DNA of 64,000 nt from Paraliobacillus ryukyuensis (GCF_003315295.1 NZ_QNRI01000001.1:1-64000), one strand, 5' to 3'; numbered from the stretch's first letter, positions 29,007 to 41,574 are shown. The notes: generated from the letters alone by a model not told the origin. Made by a program: numbers and translations.

Positions 29007-30269
29007 TTAATTTAAATTGTCATAGATTTGCTTAAATGCTCGCTCTGTTTTACTTGTTTCTTTAGGTTGATAGTATTTTTTCGTTTTCAATTCATCAGGT
29101 AGGTACTGTTGCTTTACCCATCCACTGTCAAATTGATGGGGGTATTGGTAACCAATTCCTCTACCTAATTTGTTTGCTCCTTGATAATGTGCATCTTTTA
29201 AATGAGCAGGGATATCCCCCATCTTACCGTTCCTTATATCAGCTAATGCTTGATCCAGTGCAGCATAAGCGGAATTTGATTTAGGAGATAAACATAATTC
29301 AACGATAGCGACCGAAAGCGGAATGCGTGCTTCTGGAAAACCAACTCGTTCTGCTGCTTCGACAGCTGCTAAAGCTCGTGGCCCTGCCTGGGGATTAGCA
29401 ACACCAATATCTTCATAGGCACAAACAATCATGCGACGAGCAATACTATCCAAATCACCAGCTTCAATTAATCTACCTAAGTAATGAAGTGCTGCGTTTA
29501 CGTCACTACCTCGAATTGATTTTTGAAAAGCAGATAATACATCATAATGGGCATCGCCATTTTTATCATGAGAAAAACTTTTCTTTTGCATACAAGCTTC
29601 TGCTACATCTAAATCTATTTGAATAATACCATTCGCATCTTCAGGTGTAGAATATGCAGCTAATTCAAGTCCATTAAACGCTGCTCGTAAATCGCCATTT
29701 GAAGATGAGGCGAAATGAGCAAATGCATCTTCCGTTATATGAATCGATAAGTTACCAAGTCCATTTTCTTCATCAGTTAACGCGCGATCAATGGCTACTT
29801 TTACGTCGTTTGGTTGTAATTTTTCTAATTCAAATAAGTGGACTCTGCTTCGTATAGCAGGATTAATTGAGTGATAAGGATTACTAGTGGTGCAGCCAAT
29901 TAGGGTAATCAAGTTACTTTCTACATGTGGTAATAAATAATCCTGTTTTGCTTTATCTAAACGATGCACTTCATCAAGTATTACCACGAGTTGACCGGAC
30001 ATTTTAGCTTCTTCAACCGCAATTTCCATATCTTTTTTTTTATCAACCACGGCATTTAACAATTTATATCTTAATTGAAGGCTTTTTGCTAGTGCGATAG
30101 CCATCGATGTTTTTCCAGTACCAGGCGGGCCGAATAGGATCATTGAAGCTAAACGATTTGCTTCGATCATACGACGAATCATTTTTCCTTCCCCAACTAA
30201 GTGTTCTTGTCCGATGATATCGTTAATACCATTCGGTCTCATGCGATATGCTAAGGGGTTATGTACCAT
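29007..30269 (-). CDS. rarA: Replication-associated recombination protein RarA (MgsA)
   Basis: RarA (420 aa) is an AAA+ ATPase of the clamp-loader clade acting at stalled replication forks. Walker A ILFGPPGTGKTSMAIALA, Walker B VVILDEVHRL, sensor 1 IGCTTSNPYHSINPAIRSR, and the C-terminal tetramerisation region with YEDIGVANPQA and KLGRGIGYQYPHQFD. AAAGGAG lies 10 nt before the ATG. It is divergent from cymR and separated by 262 bp. Equivalent to B. subtilis YrvN. Confidence 0.95.
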   Translation of the reverse strand: MVHNPLAYRMRPNGINDIIGQEHLVGEGKMIRRMIEANRLASMILFGPPGTGKTSMAIALAKSLQLRYKLLNAVVDKKKDMEIAVEEAKMSGQLVVILDEVHRLDKAKQDYLLPHVESNLITLIGCTTSNPYHSINPAIRSRVHLFELEKLQPNDVKVAIDRALTDEENGLGNLSIHITEDAFAHFASSSNGDLRAAFNGLELAAYSTPEDANGIIQIDLDVAEACMQKKSFSHDKNGDAHYDVLSAFQKSIRGSDVNAALHYLGRLIEAGDLDSIARRMIVCAYEDIGVANPQAGPRALAAVEAAERVGFPEARIPLSVAIVELCLSPKSNSAYAALDQALADIRNGKMGDIPAHLKDAHYQGANKLGRGIGYQYPHQFDSGWVKQQYLPDELKTKKYYQPKETSKTERAFKQIYDNLN

Positions 30270-30458
30270 CTCATTTATTCTCCTTTGGCAGTGTGATTGA
30301 CTTGACTTATCAAAAATAAATCGATAAAATACTATTTTGTTTTCAAGCTATATTCGCTTCCTTATTCTAGCGTAATGATAAGCTTATGAAAATGCAAGAA
30401 TCATGCGATTCATGCTATAATTAATTTATATATGTATTTCAATAAAACTACAAGATTA

Positions 30459-30470
30459 GTCTGATATAAT
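30459..30470 (+). promoter_or_regulatory. Extended -10 promoter for cymR
   Basis: GTCTGATATAAT carries a TGn extension directly before TATAAT (30465-30470), about 60 nt before the cymR start; no good -35 was seen, which fits an extended -10 promoter. Confidence 0.5.
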
Positions 30471-30531
30471 CGGTTGAAGATGTATTTCCCATGTTGATTG
30501 ATTCAATAGGGATAATGGAGGAGTGTTTGAT

Positions 30532-30957
30532 TTGAAGATATCAACCAAAGGACGTTATGGCTTAACGATAATGATTGAATTGGCTAAGCATACTGGGGAA
30601 GGCCCAGTTTCGCTTAAGACGATAGCTACAGAGAAGAATTTGTCTGAACATTATCTAGAACAACTTGTACCACCATTGCGTAATGCTTGTTTAGTTAAAA
30701 GTGTCCGAGGCGCATATGGAGGCTACATGTTAGCAAAAGATGCAAAAGAAATTACTGCTGGTGATATTATTCGTATTCTTGAAGGTCCTATCACACCAGT
30801 GGAAGGCATGGAAGATGAAGAACCTGCTAAACAAGCCTTGTGGATTCGGATACGAGATGCAGTAAAGAATGTCTTAGATACTACTACTTTGGATGACTTA
30901 TCTAATTATGATGAAGACGATCTTTTAGAACAAGAACCATATATGTTCTACATTTAA
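30532..30957 (+). CDS. cymR: CymR, Rrf2-family cysteine metabolism repressor
   Basis: CymR (141 aa) represses sulfur/cysteine uptake and synthesis genes, in B. subtilis in complex with CysK. The N-terminus MKISTKGRYGLTIMIELAK and the winged-helix block LSEHYLEQLVPPLRN are almost identical to B. subtilis CymR, as is the C-terminal EEPAKQALWIRIRDAVK. It lacks the three-cysteine cluster of IscR, as expected for CymR. TTG 30532 is chosen because GGAGGAG lies 8 nt upstream; an in-frame GTG at 30523 overlaps this RBS. It leads into the desulfurase gene 46 nt downstream. Confidence 0.93.
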   Translation: MKISTKGRYGLTIMIELAKHTGEGPVSLKTIATEKNLSEHYLEQLVPPLRNACLVKSVRGAYGGYMLAKDAKEITAGDIIRILEGPITPVEGMEDEEPAKQALWIRIRDAVKNVLDTTTLDDLSNYDEDDLLEQEPYMFYI

Positions 30958-31003
30958 TAGGTAATAATAGCATTAAAGCTTGCTATAGAAAGAAGGCAAA
31001 ACA

Positions 31004-33267
<2,264 letters not shown>

Positions 33268-33270
33268 ACG

Positions 33271-33377
33271 AAGAGGCTGGGATAAAACAAAAATAGAAGA
33301 ACCAAAATCCGAACAATGTGAACGAATCGTTATATTTGCACACTTTAATGTTCGGATTTTTCCCGTTCAGTTCCGTT
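33271..33377 (+). repeat. Dispersed repeat, short copy (also acts as mnmA terminator)
   Basis: Starts GAGGCTGGGATAAAAC and ends with a 31-nt segment (33342-33372) that matches 27 of 31 positions with 54295-54325, all four differences being transitions. A perfect 12-bp inverted repeat AAAATCCGAACA / TGTTCGGATTTT (33304-33315, 33349-33360) lies inside and could terminate mnmA transcripts. AGGCTGGGA-type sequences are familiar dispersed repeat starts in Firmicutes. Confidence 0.7.
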
Positions 33378-33428
33378 TTCATCGCAACTTCTTGTTACTT
33401 AAGCTTTAATAGAAAGGTAGGAAGAGCA

Positions 33429-34100
33429 ATGAAAGAAATAATGGATCAAGGTATTCAATACATGCAAGAAGGAAAATATCAAGAAGCAGCGAATTGTTTT
33501 AATAAAGTAATTGAACAAGCGCCAGAAGATCCTGTGGGCTATATCAATTTCGGAAATCTACTATTACATATGAATGATTATAATCGAGCGATTCGGTTTT
33601 TTCAAAAAGCTATTGCTTTAGATGATACTGCGGCTACTGCGTATTACGGATTAGGTAATCTTTATTTTGAACAAGAGGATTACGCTAAAGCACAGCGTTA
33701 TTATCAAAAGGCAATCCACTTTGGTTTAGAAGAAGCAGATGCCTATTTTATGTTAGGGTTAGCTTTTCAACAGGAAAGACATGACAAGTTAGCATTGCCT
33801 TATTTTCAACGAGCAAAAGAGTTAAAGCCAGATGACGAAGTAATACTGTTTCAATACGGCTTATCGTTAGCGCAGACGGAAGAATTTACACTAGCAAAAG
33901 AGATGTTTACTGATGTCCTTCAGCTGAACGATCAGCATAGTGATGCACATTATAACTTGGGTGTGGCCCTGTTATTTGATGATGAGATCGAACAAGCACT
34001 AAATCATTTAACAAGCGCTATTGAGATTCAGCCTGATCACGTATTTGCATTAGATGTAAAAGAAAAAGTAGAGCAAATGCTTCGTCAAGACGAAGAATAA
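33429..34100 (+). CDS. yrrB: Tetratricopeptide repeat protein YrrB
   Basis: A 223-aa protein made almost entirely of about six TPR units (for example YQEAANCFNKVIEQAPEDPVGYINFGNLL and YAKAQRYYQKAIHFGLEEADAYFMLGLAF), forming a protein-binding superhelix. B. subtilis YrrB sits between mnmA and recD2 as here and has been suggested to be a scaffold for the tRNA thiolation or repair proteins; no firm function. ATG 33429 has AGGTAGGAAGAG upstream; the open frame before it lies in the repeat and is rejected. Confidence 0.9.
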   Translation: MKEIMDQGIQYMQEGKYQEAANCFNKVIEQAPEDPVGYINFGNLLLHMNDYNRAIRFFQKAIALDDTAATAYYGLGNLYFEQEDYAKAQRYYQKAIHFGLEEADAYFMLGLAFQQERHDKLALPYFQRAKELKPDDEVILFQYGLSLAQTEEFTLAKEMFTDVLQLNDQHSDAHYNLGVALLFDDEIEQALNHLTSAIEIQPDHVFALDVKEKVEQMLRQDEE

Positions 34101-34124
34101 AGAAAATAAAGGGGTATCACTGTG

Positions 34125-36452
34125 ATGGAAGAAAATCAGATGACAACAGAAGAACGATATATAAAAGGTGAATTGATTCATACGATTTTCTCCAATCAAC
34201 AGGAGCACTTTTCAATCGCTAAAATCAAAGTGCTTGATACCAATGAAACTTTTGAGGAGAAGGAATTAGTAATAAAAGGTTATTTTAGTGATCTTGCGAT
34301 TGGCGAACCGTACATTTTTCAAGGGCAATTTGTTGATCACAAAAAATTTGGACGACAATATCAAGTCGACCATTATCGAAGGTATATCCCTAAGACAACA
34401 GAAGGCTTAATTGGGTATTTATCTAGTGATTTATTTCATGGAATAGGTAAAAAATTAGCGCAACGAATTGTGCAAGAACTCGGTGATACAGCTGTTTCAA
34501 AAATTTTAAAAGATGCGTCTGTGTTAGATTCAGTCAAAGGAATAACCAAAGAAAAAGCAGAGAATCTGACACGAAGCCTGCAAGAACATCAAGGATTTGA
34601 ACATGTCGTGATTCATTTGTCTAAGTATGGTTTTGGTCTGAAAATGGCACAAAAAATATATCAAGCCTATCAAGAAAGAGCAATTGAAATTCTTGAATCA
34701 AATCCATATCAATATGTATTTGATATTGAAGGGTTTGGTTTTATGCGAGCAGATGAAGTAGCAAAACAACACAACCTAACGATGAATCATCCAGCACGTT
34801 TGCAAGCTGGTTTACTTTATTCCTTACAAGAATCGATTCAAGATGGACATGTGTACTTACCGATCGATGAGCTTATCGCTTGGACGGAACGTCTGATTCA
34901 AGCCCCTCGCTATCAGATTGAAAGGCATGAACTAGAATCGGCGCTTGAAACATTAGAAACCGAGAAACATGTGATTACCGACGAGCAGAAAGTATATTTG
35001 CCTGTGCTTTATTATGCAGAAGCTGGATTTTGCACGCAATTAAAGCGAACGTTGGATCATACGATTGATGAAGAAATAACGGATGCCGACCTTTTAAAAA
35101 TCGTAGGACAAATTGAGGAAGATGAGCATCTGAGCTATGGAAAAGAGCAATTTGAAGGTATTAAACAAGCACTTTCACAGAAAGTTATGATTCTAACTGG
35201 TGGACCTGGGACTGGAAAAACAACTGTTATTAAAGGAATCATTCAAGCCTATAGTCAACTTCATAATATCTCCTCTGATCCAGGTAGCTACGATAAAAAA
35301 GCTGATTTTCCTTTCATTTTAACAGCTCCGACAGGGAGAGCGGCAAAACGTATGACTGAATCTACTGGACTACCAGCGGTAACGATTCATCGATTGTTAG
35401 GTTGGGATGGAAACGATAGCTTTGAAAAAGACGAAGGAAATCAACTAGATGGCAAATTACTTGTTGTTGATGAATTTTCAATGGTAGATATTTTTCTGGC
35501 GAATCAATTATTCAAAGCGATTCCGAATCACATGCAAGTGCTACTCGTTGGTGACGAAGATCAATTACCATCTGTTGGTCCGGGCCAAGTATTAGCTGAC
35601 TTGTTGGCTAGTGATCGGATCCCAGCTACTAAATTAGATGAAGTATATCGACAAAAAGAAGGATCAAAAATTATTCAGTTAGCGCACGAAATTAAACAAA
35701 ACCATGTTGCCACAGCATCTTTAACAAAAGCCTCGGACTTTAATTTTATTGATTGCGGGACAGATCAGGTTGTTGAAGTGGTGAAGCAAATCATCACAAA
35801 AGCGCAAGCCAAAGGATTAGATCTAAAAGATATGCAGGTGCTTGCCCCGATGTATCGAACTAATGCCGGCATTCATCGGTTAAACGAAGAGGTTCAACAA
35901 CTAGTGAACCCCAAACAAAAAGGGCGAAGAGAGCTTCGAACACGAGATACAGTCTTTCGTAAGGGAGATAAGGTGATTCAATTAGTCAATCAACCAGAAG
36001 ATCATGTTTTCAATGGAGACATTGGTGAAATTGTTGCTATTTATCAAGCAGATGAAAATGTAGATCAAGAAGAACAAGTGGTTGTCACTTTTGATGAAAA
36101 TGACGTGGTATACAATCGTAAAGATCTATTGAATATTATGCATGCGTATTGTATTTCGATTCATAAATCACAGGGGAGTGAATTTCCGATTGTGATTCTT
36201 CCGGTAGTACCTAGCTATCGTCGTATGTTGAAAAAGAATCTGTTATATACCGCTATCACACGTGCAAAACAGTCGCTATTGTTGTGTGGAGATCGTCGTG
36301 CTTTTCTGACAGGAGTTCAACAGGAAGATAACAATCGCCGTTATACCACTTTAACCGAAAAATTACGCTTATTAGTAGATGGAGAATTACAAATGACAGA
36401 GGAAGACTTGCGGGCTGAGGAAGAAGCACTCTCACCATATGATTTTTTATAA
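34125..36452 (+). CDS. recD2: RecD2, SF1B DNA helicase (RecD-like)
   Basis: RecD2 (775 aa), a 5'-3' helicase without RecBC partners, involved in repair and replication-fork maintenance in Bacillus (YrrC). N-terminal OB/HhH region (~1-200, with GYLSSDLFHGIGKKLAQRIV), Walker A LTGGPGTGKTTVIKGI (~residue 358), motif Ia TAPTGRAAKRM, Walker B VVDEFSMVD, GDEDQLPSVGPGQVL, and C-terminal SF1 motifs CISIHKSQGSEFPIV and LYTAITRAKQSL. ATG 34125 follows AAAGGGG; an adjacent in-frame GTG at 34122 is an alternative. yrrB and recD2 are likely co-transcribed. Confidence 0.95.
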   Translation: MEENQMTTEERYIKGELIHTIFSNQQEHFSIAKIKVLDTNETFEEKELVIKGYFSDLAIGEPYIFQGQFVDHKKFGRQYQVDHYRRYIPKTTEGLIGYLSSDLFHGIGKKLAQRIVQELGDTAVSKILKDASVLDSVKGITKEKAENLTRSLQEHQGFEHVVIHLSKYGFGLKMAQKIYQAYQERAIEILESNPYQYVFDIEGFGFMRADEVAKQHNLTMNHPARLQAGLLYSLQESIQDGHVYLPIDELIAWTERLIQAPRYQIERHELESALETLETEKHVITDEQKVYLPVLYYAEAGFCTQLKRTLDHTIDEEITDADLLKIVGQIEEDEHLSYGKEQFEGIKQALSQKVMILTGGPGTGKTTVIKGIIQAYSQLHNISSDPGSYDKKADFPFILTAPTGRAAKRMTESTGLPAVTIHRLLGWDGNDSFEKDEGNQLDGKLLVVDEFSMVDIFLANQLFKAIPNHMQVLLVGDEDQLPSVGPGQVLADLLASDRIPATKLDEVYRQKEGSKIIQLAHEIKQNHVATASLTKASDFNFIDCGTDQVVEVVKQIITKAQAKGLDLKDMQVLAPMYRTNAGIHRLNEEVQQLVNPKQKGRRELRTRDTVFRKGDKVIQLVNQPEDHVFNGDIGEIVAIYQADENVDQEEQVVVTFDENDVVYNRKDLLNIMHAYCISIHKSQGSEFPIVILPVVPSYRRMLKKNLLYTAITRAKQSLLLCGDRRAFLTGVQQEDNNRRYTTLTEKLRLLVDGELQMTEEDLRAEEEALSPYDFL

Positions 36453-36532
36453 TATCTTAAAGTAAATGACTGTATATATAATCATTTTCTGGGAAAAATA
36501 GAAGCAAGAAACTTTTCTCAGGAGTGATTATT

Positions 36533-36715
36533 TTGCATTGTCCAAATTGTAAAAGTAAAAATATTGGTCAAATTGGAAACCAACACTATTATTGTTGGGA
36601 TTGTTATATTGAATTAATGTTGGAAAATAAAGTGCTGCATATGCATGAAGTGGAAGAAGACGGATCATTGAGTTCGTTAGATGATATTTTTGCAGAAGAA
36701 GAACGAACAATTTAA
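36533..36715 (+). CDS. Small zinc-ribbon protein, 60 aa
   Basis: Starts at TTG 36533, 8 nt after AGGAG. The N-terminus CPNCKSKNIGQIGNQHYYCWDC has two CxxC pairs spaced as in a zinc ribbon; the acidic tail (EVEEDGSLSSLDDIFAEEER) contrasts with it. I know no function. It is set between recD2 and yrrI, the genes being 80 and 37 nt apart. Similar small ribbons often bind nucleic acid or act as partners of larger enzymes; that is inference only. Confidence 0.75.
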   Translation: MHCPNCKSKNIGQIGNQHYYCWDCYIELMLENKVLHMHEVEEDGSLSSLDDIFAEEERTI

Positions 36716-36752
36716 GAATGACGTGCAAATCCATTAATGAGGAGTCATGCAT

Positions 36753-37823
36753 ATGCTATCTAAAACAAAAATAAAACAGTGGTTGATGATTTTGATTTTA
36801 GGTATTGCATGCTTACTATTTATTTTTTTGTTATATTTGCTATTTCCATTTTATCAGCAAGTGTTACGCATTATTTTTCAAGTGTTGACTCCTTTTATCA
36901 TTGCGAGTTTAATTGCATACCTGCTTCATCCTATCATTGAAAAACTACATGGTTACCATATTCCTAGAGCCTTAGCTATCATTTGTATCTATCTCACTTT
37001 TTTTGGTGGAATCGGATTAGCTTGCTATTCAGGGTTCCCTTCTTTTATTAAACAAATGAAAGATTTACAACAAAGTATTCCACATTTCTTTGATACATAT
37101 CGAACGACAATTTATCAATTGTATGAGAATACGGCTTTTTTACCAGAAACTTTTCACGATCAGATGGATCAATTTATTAATAAACTAGAAGAGAATATCG
37201 GTGTGTGGGTAACTAGTCTATTAGGAGAAGCAAGTAAACTAATGGATATGATCATGCTAATAGCTGTTATTCCTGTCTTGGTCTTTTACATGTTAAAAGA
37301 CTTTCATATAATCCAGTCAAGTATTATTAACTTATTTCCCAAGAAAACTAGGCCAAAAATTAAAGCGTTTTGGCCAGCTATTGATGAAGGATTAGGCAGC
37401 TATATAAGAGGACAACTAATTGTTTGTTTTTTTATTGGGTTAACTAGTTATCTCGTATTACTACTTATTCAAATGAAGTACCCTTTAGTCTTGGCTATTA
37501 TTATGGCGATAACCAATATCATTCCTTACTTTGGTCCAATTATCGGTGCTTTTCCCGCGGTCATTATTGCCTTAACCATCTCTACAAAACAAGTACTATT
37601 GGTAATCGGTGCAGTGTTACTTGTTCAGATTATCGAAGGCAACTTATTATCGCCTTTTATTGTGGGTAGAAGTGTCCATTTGCATCCCATTATGATCATA
37701 CTTATTTTGCTTATAGGTGGAGAAATCGCAGGGATTTTAGGCATGATTATTGCCATACCGATTGCAACGGTTGTGAAGGTCATTATTCAGCGTAGCAAAC
37801 AAGGAAAGAAGACGGCAGAATGA
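36753..37823 (+). CDS. yrrI: AI-2E family (DUF20) transporter YrrI
   Basis: A 356-aa membrane protein with about eight helices, including an N-terminal hydrophobic pair and the C-terminal cluster typical of the AI-2E/PerM family (YPLVLAIIMAITNIIPYFGPIIGAFPAVIIAL). Members range from putative autoinducer exporters to Na+/H+ antiporters; the substrate is not predictable. ATG 36753 is preferred over 36747 because AGGAG is 8 nt upstream of it. Same position before alaS as in B. subtilis. Confidence 0.85.
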   Translation: MLSKTKIKQWLMILILGIACLLFIFLLYLLFPFYQQVLRIIFQVLTPFIIASLIAYLLHPIIEKLHGYHIPRALAIICIYLTFFGGIGLACYSGFPSFIKQMKDLQQSIPHFFDTYRTTIYQLYENTAFLPETFHDQMDQFINKLEENIGVWVTSLLGEASKLMDMIMLIAVIPVLVFYMLKDFHIIQSSIINLFPKKTRPKIKAFWPAIDEGLGSYIRGQLIVCFFIGLTSYLVLLLIQMKYPLVLAIIMAITNIIPYFGPIIGAFPAVIIALTISTKQVLLVIGAVLLVQIIEGNLLSPFIVGRSVHLHPIMIILILLIGGEIAGILGMIIAIPIATVVKVIIQRSKQGKKTAE

Positions 37824-37824
37824 A

Positions 37825-37853
37825 TTGACAGAAATGCTAAAGTTAACTATAAT
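37825..37853 (+). promoter_or_regulatory. Consensus sigma-A promoter of alaS
   Basis: TTGACA, 17-bp spacer, TATAAT: a perfect match at both hexamers, immediately after the yrrI stop. Confidence 0.92.
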
Positions 37854-37859
37854 AACGTA

Positions 37860-38110
37860 GCATAGTAAGTAAAAACGTCGAAAAACAGTAGTATGTGACA
37901 GGCCCATTTCAAGAGAGGAATTTCCGTGGCTGAAAGAGATTCTAAATGAAGGGTTACAGAAGCTTGTTTGGAGTGCAGCTAATCCCTGCCGGTTAAACAC
38001 CGTTATCGTTCATAAGGTGATGAATGGAACTTATGCATTCATAATCAGGGTGGTACCGCGACAAACAACTCTCGTCCCTGCAATTTATTGCAGGTATGAG
38101 AGTTTTTTTA
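37860..38110 (+). promoter_or_regulatory. T-box leader of alaS
   Basis: Specifier-loop strand AGTA (37890-37893), helix TGTGA/TTACA, GAA then GCT (37962-37964), an Ala codon and probable specifier (one base nearer the GAA than in the hisS leader, so less certain). The conserved GGCTGAAAG apical loop and the T-box AGGGTGGTACCGCG (38047-38060) are clear. Terminator stem CTCTCGTCCCTGCAA...TTGCAGG...GAGAG at 38069-38102 with a T7 run. It senses uncharged tRNA-Ala. Confidence 0.92.
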
Positions 38111-38139
38111 ATAAATATAAAAATGAGGAGGAATAAACG

Positions 38140-40773
38140 ATGAAACAATTAACATCTGCTGAAGTACGTCAAATGTTTTTAGATTTCTTTAAAGAAAAAG
38201 GTCATAGTGTAGAACCAAGTGCATCGCTCGTACCTAAAGAAGATCCAACGTTGTTATGGATCAATAGTGGGGTTGCTACATTAAAAAAATATTTTGATGG
38301 ACGGGTTGTGCCAAATAATCCACGTATTGTTAATGCACAGAAATCCATTCGAACAAACGATATTGAAAACGTAGGTTTTACAGCAAGACACCATACGTTT
38401 TTTGAAATGCTAGGTAACTTTTCCATTGGCGATTATTTTAAAAAGGAGGCAATTGAATGGGGATGGGAGTTTTTAACTAGTGAAAAATGGATAGGTTTTG
38501 CTCCAGAGAAATTATCTGTTACGGTTCATCCGGAAGATGATGAAGCTTATGATTTATGGAAAAATCATATTAAGCTTCCAGAAGAGCGAATTATTCGTCT
38601 AGAAGAAAATTTCTGGGATATTGGTGAAGGACCAAGTGGACCAAACACAGAGATCTTTTATGACCGTGGCGAAACCTTCGGCAATGATCCAAGTGACCCG
38701 GAATTATATCCTGGTGGGGAGAATGATCGTTATCTTGAAATTTGGAACTTAGTGTTCTCACAATTTAATCACAATCCAGATGATACATATACTCCACTTC
38801 CAAAGAAAAACATTGATACTGGCATGGGACTTGAACGTATGGTTTCCGTCATTCAAGATGCCCCGACTAACTTTGAGACAGATTTATTTCTACCATTAAT
38901 TAAAAAAGTAGAAACAATTGCAACTACGAAATACGGAAAAGACTATGCAACTGATGTGGCATTCAAAGTAATTGCCGATCACATTCGTACTGTAGCATTT
39001 GCAGTTGGAGATGGCGCATTACCTTCCAATGAAGGCCGTGGTTATGTGCTAAGAAGACTCTTGAGAAGAGCTGTTCGTTTTGCTAAACAAATAGGCATCG
39101 AAAAACCATTTATGTATCAACTCGTAGGTACAGTTGGCGGCATAATGGAAGCATTTTATCCTGACATTAAGAAAAAGCAGGCGTTTATTGAAAATGTTGT
39201 GAAAACAGAAGAAGAACGTTTCCACGAAACATTAAATGATGGGCTGACGATTTTGGCCGATATTATAGAAAAAGAAAAACAAAAAGAAAACAATGTTTTT
39301 CCTGGTACGGAAGTTTTCCGTCTGTATGACACATACGGCTTTCCAAAAGAGCTAACGGAAGAGTATGTAGCTGATGCTGGGTTCACGATTGATGAAGCAG
39401 GCTTTGAAGCTGAGATGAAGAAACAGCGTGAACGCGCGCGTAATGCACGTCAAAAAGTTGACTCTATGCAAGTGCAAGATGAAATATTTCAGAAATTAAC
39501 TGCTAATAGTGATTTCATTGGTTATGAGAACCTTGAAACAGCAACTGCCATTTCGGCTATTATTCAAGACAAATCATTTGTAGAGCAAACTACAAATGAA
39601 GAAGTCTATCTTGTACTATCCGAAACACCATTTTACGCGGAAAGTGGTGGACAAATAGCAGATAAAGGTTGGATCTACACAGATCACGCTGAAGCTAGAG
39701 TGGAAGATGTTCAAAAAGCACCAAAAGGCCAACATTTGCATCGAGTTATGATAACAAAAGGACAATTAAACCAAGGTGATCAAGTAAAAGCGATTGTTGA
39801 TCAAGACGTACGTACCTTTGTAGAAAAAAATCACACTGCCACACATATTTTGCATCAAGCATTAAAAGACGTATTAGGCGACCATGTGAATCAAGCTGGA
39901 TCACTAGTAGAACCTGATCGTTTGCGATTTGACTTTTCACATTTTAATGCCATTACGGCAGAAGAATTGCAACAAATCGAAATAATTGTTAATGAAAAGA
40001 TTTGGGCGTCAATACCTGTAACAATCGGTAATTATGCGCTTCAAGAAGCGAAAGAAATGGGAGCCATGGCTTTATTTGGTGAAAAATATGGTGATATTGT
40101 TCGAGTGGTTCGAATAGGAGATTACAGTATTGAACTATGTGGTGGTTGTCATGTTACAAATACCAGTGAAATTGGCTTGTTTAAAATTATGACAGAATCT
40201 GGTATTGGAGCAGGTACACGCCGGATTGAAGCGACCACCTCTAAAGGCGCATATCACTTTGTTAGCACGCAACAAGCCTATCTATCAGAAGCAAGTCAGT
40301 TATTAAAAGTAGCAAAACACAACGTACCTGACAGAATTAATGACCTGTACCAAGAGATAAAAGAAGTGCAAAAGGAAAAAGATTCATTAAATCAAAAATT
40401 ATCTAATGTAGAAGCTGCTTCCATTTTAGATAAGATAGAAGAGATAAATGGGGTCTCTGTACTGATAGAAAAAGTAGATGTTTCTGATATGAATCAATTA
40501 CGAGCGATGGTTGATGAATTAAAACAAAAACTATCATCAGGTATTATTTTACTAGCAGCTGTGAATAATGGGAAAGTACAATTAGCAGCTGGTGTATCCA
40601 AAGACTTAATTGAGCAAGGTTACCATGCCGGTAAATTAATTAAAGAAACGGCCTCTCGATGTGGCGGCGGTGGTGGCGGCCGACCAGATATGGCACAAGC
40701 CGGGGGTAAAAACCCTGAGCAAGTGCAAGAGGCATTAAATTTTGCAAAAAACTATCTTTCTAATGCAATATAA
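38140..40773 (+). CDS. alaS: Alanyl-tRNA synthetase
   Basis: AlaS (877 aa), class II. N-terminal catalytic domain ([28 protein letters not shown], followed by [19 protein letters not shown]), tRNA recognition helices, editing domain with zinc-type [11 protein letters not shown] and [15 protein letters not shown] (~560-690), and C-terminal C-Ala domain ending with the Gly-rich [26 protein letters not shown] precedes the start. Single gene behind its own T-box. Confidence 0.98.
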   Translation: MKQLTSAEVRQMFLDFFKEKGHSVEPSASLVPKEDPTLLWINSGVATLKKYFDGRVVPNNPRIVNAQKSIRTNDIENVGFTARHHTFFEMLGNFSIGDYFKKEAIEWGWEFLTSEKWIGFAPEKLSVTVHPEDDEAYDLWKNHIKLPEERIIRLEENFWDIGEGPSGPNTEIFYDRGETFGNDPSDPELYPGGENDRYLEIWNLVFSQFNHNPDDTYTPLPKKNIDTGMGLERMVSVIQDAPTNFETDLFLPLIKKVETIATTKYGKDYATDVAFKVIADHIRTVAFAVGDGALPSNEGRGYVLRRLLRRAVRFAKQIGIEKPFMYQLVGTVGGIMEAFYPDIKKKQAFIENVVKTEEERFHETLNDGLTILADIIEKEKQKENNVFPGTEVFRLYDTYGFPKELTEEYVADAGFTIDEAGFEAEMKKQRERARNARQKVDSMQVQDEIFQKLTANSDFIGYENLETATAISAIIQDKSFVEQTTNEEVYLVLSETPFYAESGGQIADKGWIYTDHAEARVEDVQKAPKGQHLHRVMITKGQLNQGDQVKAIVDQDVRTFVEKNHTATHILHQALKDVLGDHVNQAGSLVEPDRLRFDFSHFNAITAEELQQIEIIVNEKIWASIPVTIGNYALQEAKEMGAMALFGEKYGDIVRVVRIGDYSIELCGGCHVTNTSEIGLFKIMTESGIGAGTRRIEATTSKGAYHFVSTQQAYLSEASQLLKVAKHNVPDRINDLYQEIKEVQKEKDSLNQKLSNVEAASILDKIEEINGVSVLIEKVDVSDMNQLRAMVDELKQKLSSGIILLAAVNNGKVQLAAGVSKDLIEQGYHAGKLIKETASRCGGGGGGRPDMAQAGGKNPEQVQEALNFAKNYLSNAI

Positions 40774-40875
40774 ATTGTAATCTTGTGATAAAAAAAGTTA
40801 TAATTAACGTACAGATCGTTAAGTATGTTATGATAATGATAAAACGATAACGTATGGAAAAAGGCGGGTGTTATC

Positions 40876-41142
40876 ATGGGATCAATGGACAAAACAATGA
40901 AGTTCAATTTTTCTGAAGAACCTTTTGAAGAAAATGTGAATGCAGTACTATTAACGGTTTATCAAGCATTACGTGAAAAAGGGTATAATCCAATCAATCA
41001 AATTGTTGGGTACTTACTTTCAGGTGATCCAGCCTATATTCCGAGATATAAAGATGCGAGAAATTTAATTAGACGAATAGAACGAGATGAACTAATTGAA
41101 GCGTTAGTGAAATTCTATTTAGATCAACATAAAGAGGTTTAG
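40876..41142 (+). CDS. yrzL: IreB family regulatory phosphoprotein (YrzL)
   Basis: An 88-aa soluble protein almost identical to the DUF965/IreB family ([53 protein letters not shown]). In Enterococcus IreB is a substrate of the PASTA kinase IreK and a negative regulator of cephalosporin resistance; the N-terminal Thr is the kind of site phosphorylated there. It opens the conserved ireB-ruvX-yrzB trio with a 1-nt gap to the next gene. Confidence 0.93.
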   Translation: MGSMDKTMKFNFSEEPFEENVNAVLLTVYQALREKGYNPINQIVGYLLSGDPAYIPRYKDARNLIRRIERDELIEALVKFYLDQHKEV

Positions 41143-41143
41143 T

Positions 41144-41563
41144 ATGAAAAAAATGGGGCTAGATGTCGGCTCTAAAACAATTGGAGTAGCTGTTAGCGAT
41201 GTAATGGGGTGGACTGCTCAAGGAATAAAAACAATTCACTGGGATGAAAATGATTTCCATACGGCAGAAGAAGCATTAGCGACAATTGTTCAAGAGCACG
41301 AAATTTCAACAGTAGTTATTGGTTTGCCAAAAAATATGAATGGTACAATTGGTGAACGCGCTGAAATTTCGAAACAATTTGCAGTATTTATTGAAGAGCA
41401 GTTCAATCTTCCAACAGTCCTATGGGACGAACGATTATCTACTATGGCTGCTAAACGTGTGTTATTAGAAGCTGATGTAAGTAGAAAGAAACGTAAAAAA
41501 GTAATTGATAAAATGGCAGCTGTCATGATATTGCAAGGATATCTAGATGCTAATCAACAATAG
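41144..41563 (+). CDS. yrrK: YqgF/RuvX family RNase H-like nuclease (YrrK)
   Basis: A 139-aa RNase H-fold protein (GLDVGSKTIGVAVSD at the start, VVIGLPKNMNGTIGERA, LWDERLSTMAAKRVL, then IDKMAAVMILQGYLD). The family has been linked both to Holliday junction resolution and to 5' processing of pre-16S rRNA; the rRNA role is better supported in E. coli. It begins 1 nt after the yrzL stop. Confidence 0.93.
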   Translation: MKKMGLDVGSKTIGVAVSDVMGWTAQGIKTIHWDENDFHTAEEALATIVQEHEISTVVIGLPKNMNGTIGERAEISKQFAVFIEEQFNLPTVLWDERLSTMAAKRVLLEADVSRKKRKKVIDKMAAVMILQGYLDANQQ

Positions 41564-41574
41564 GAGGTTCAATA

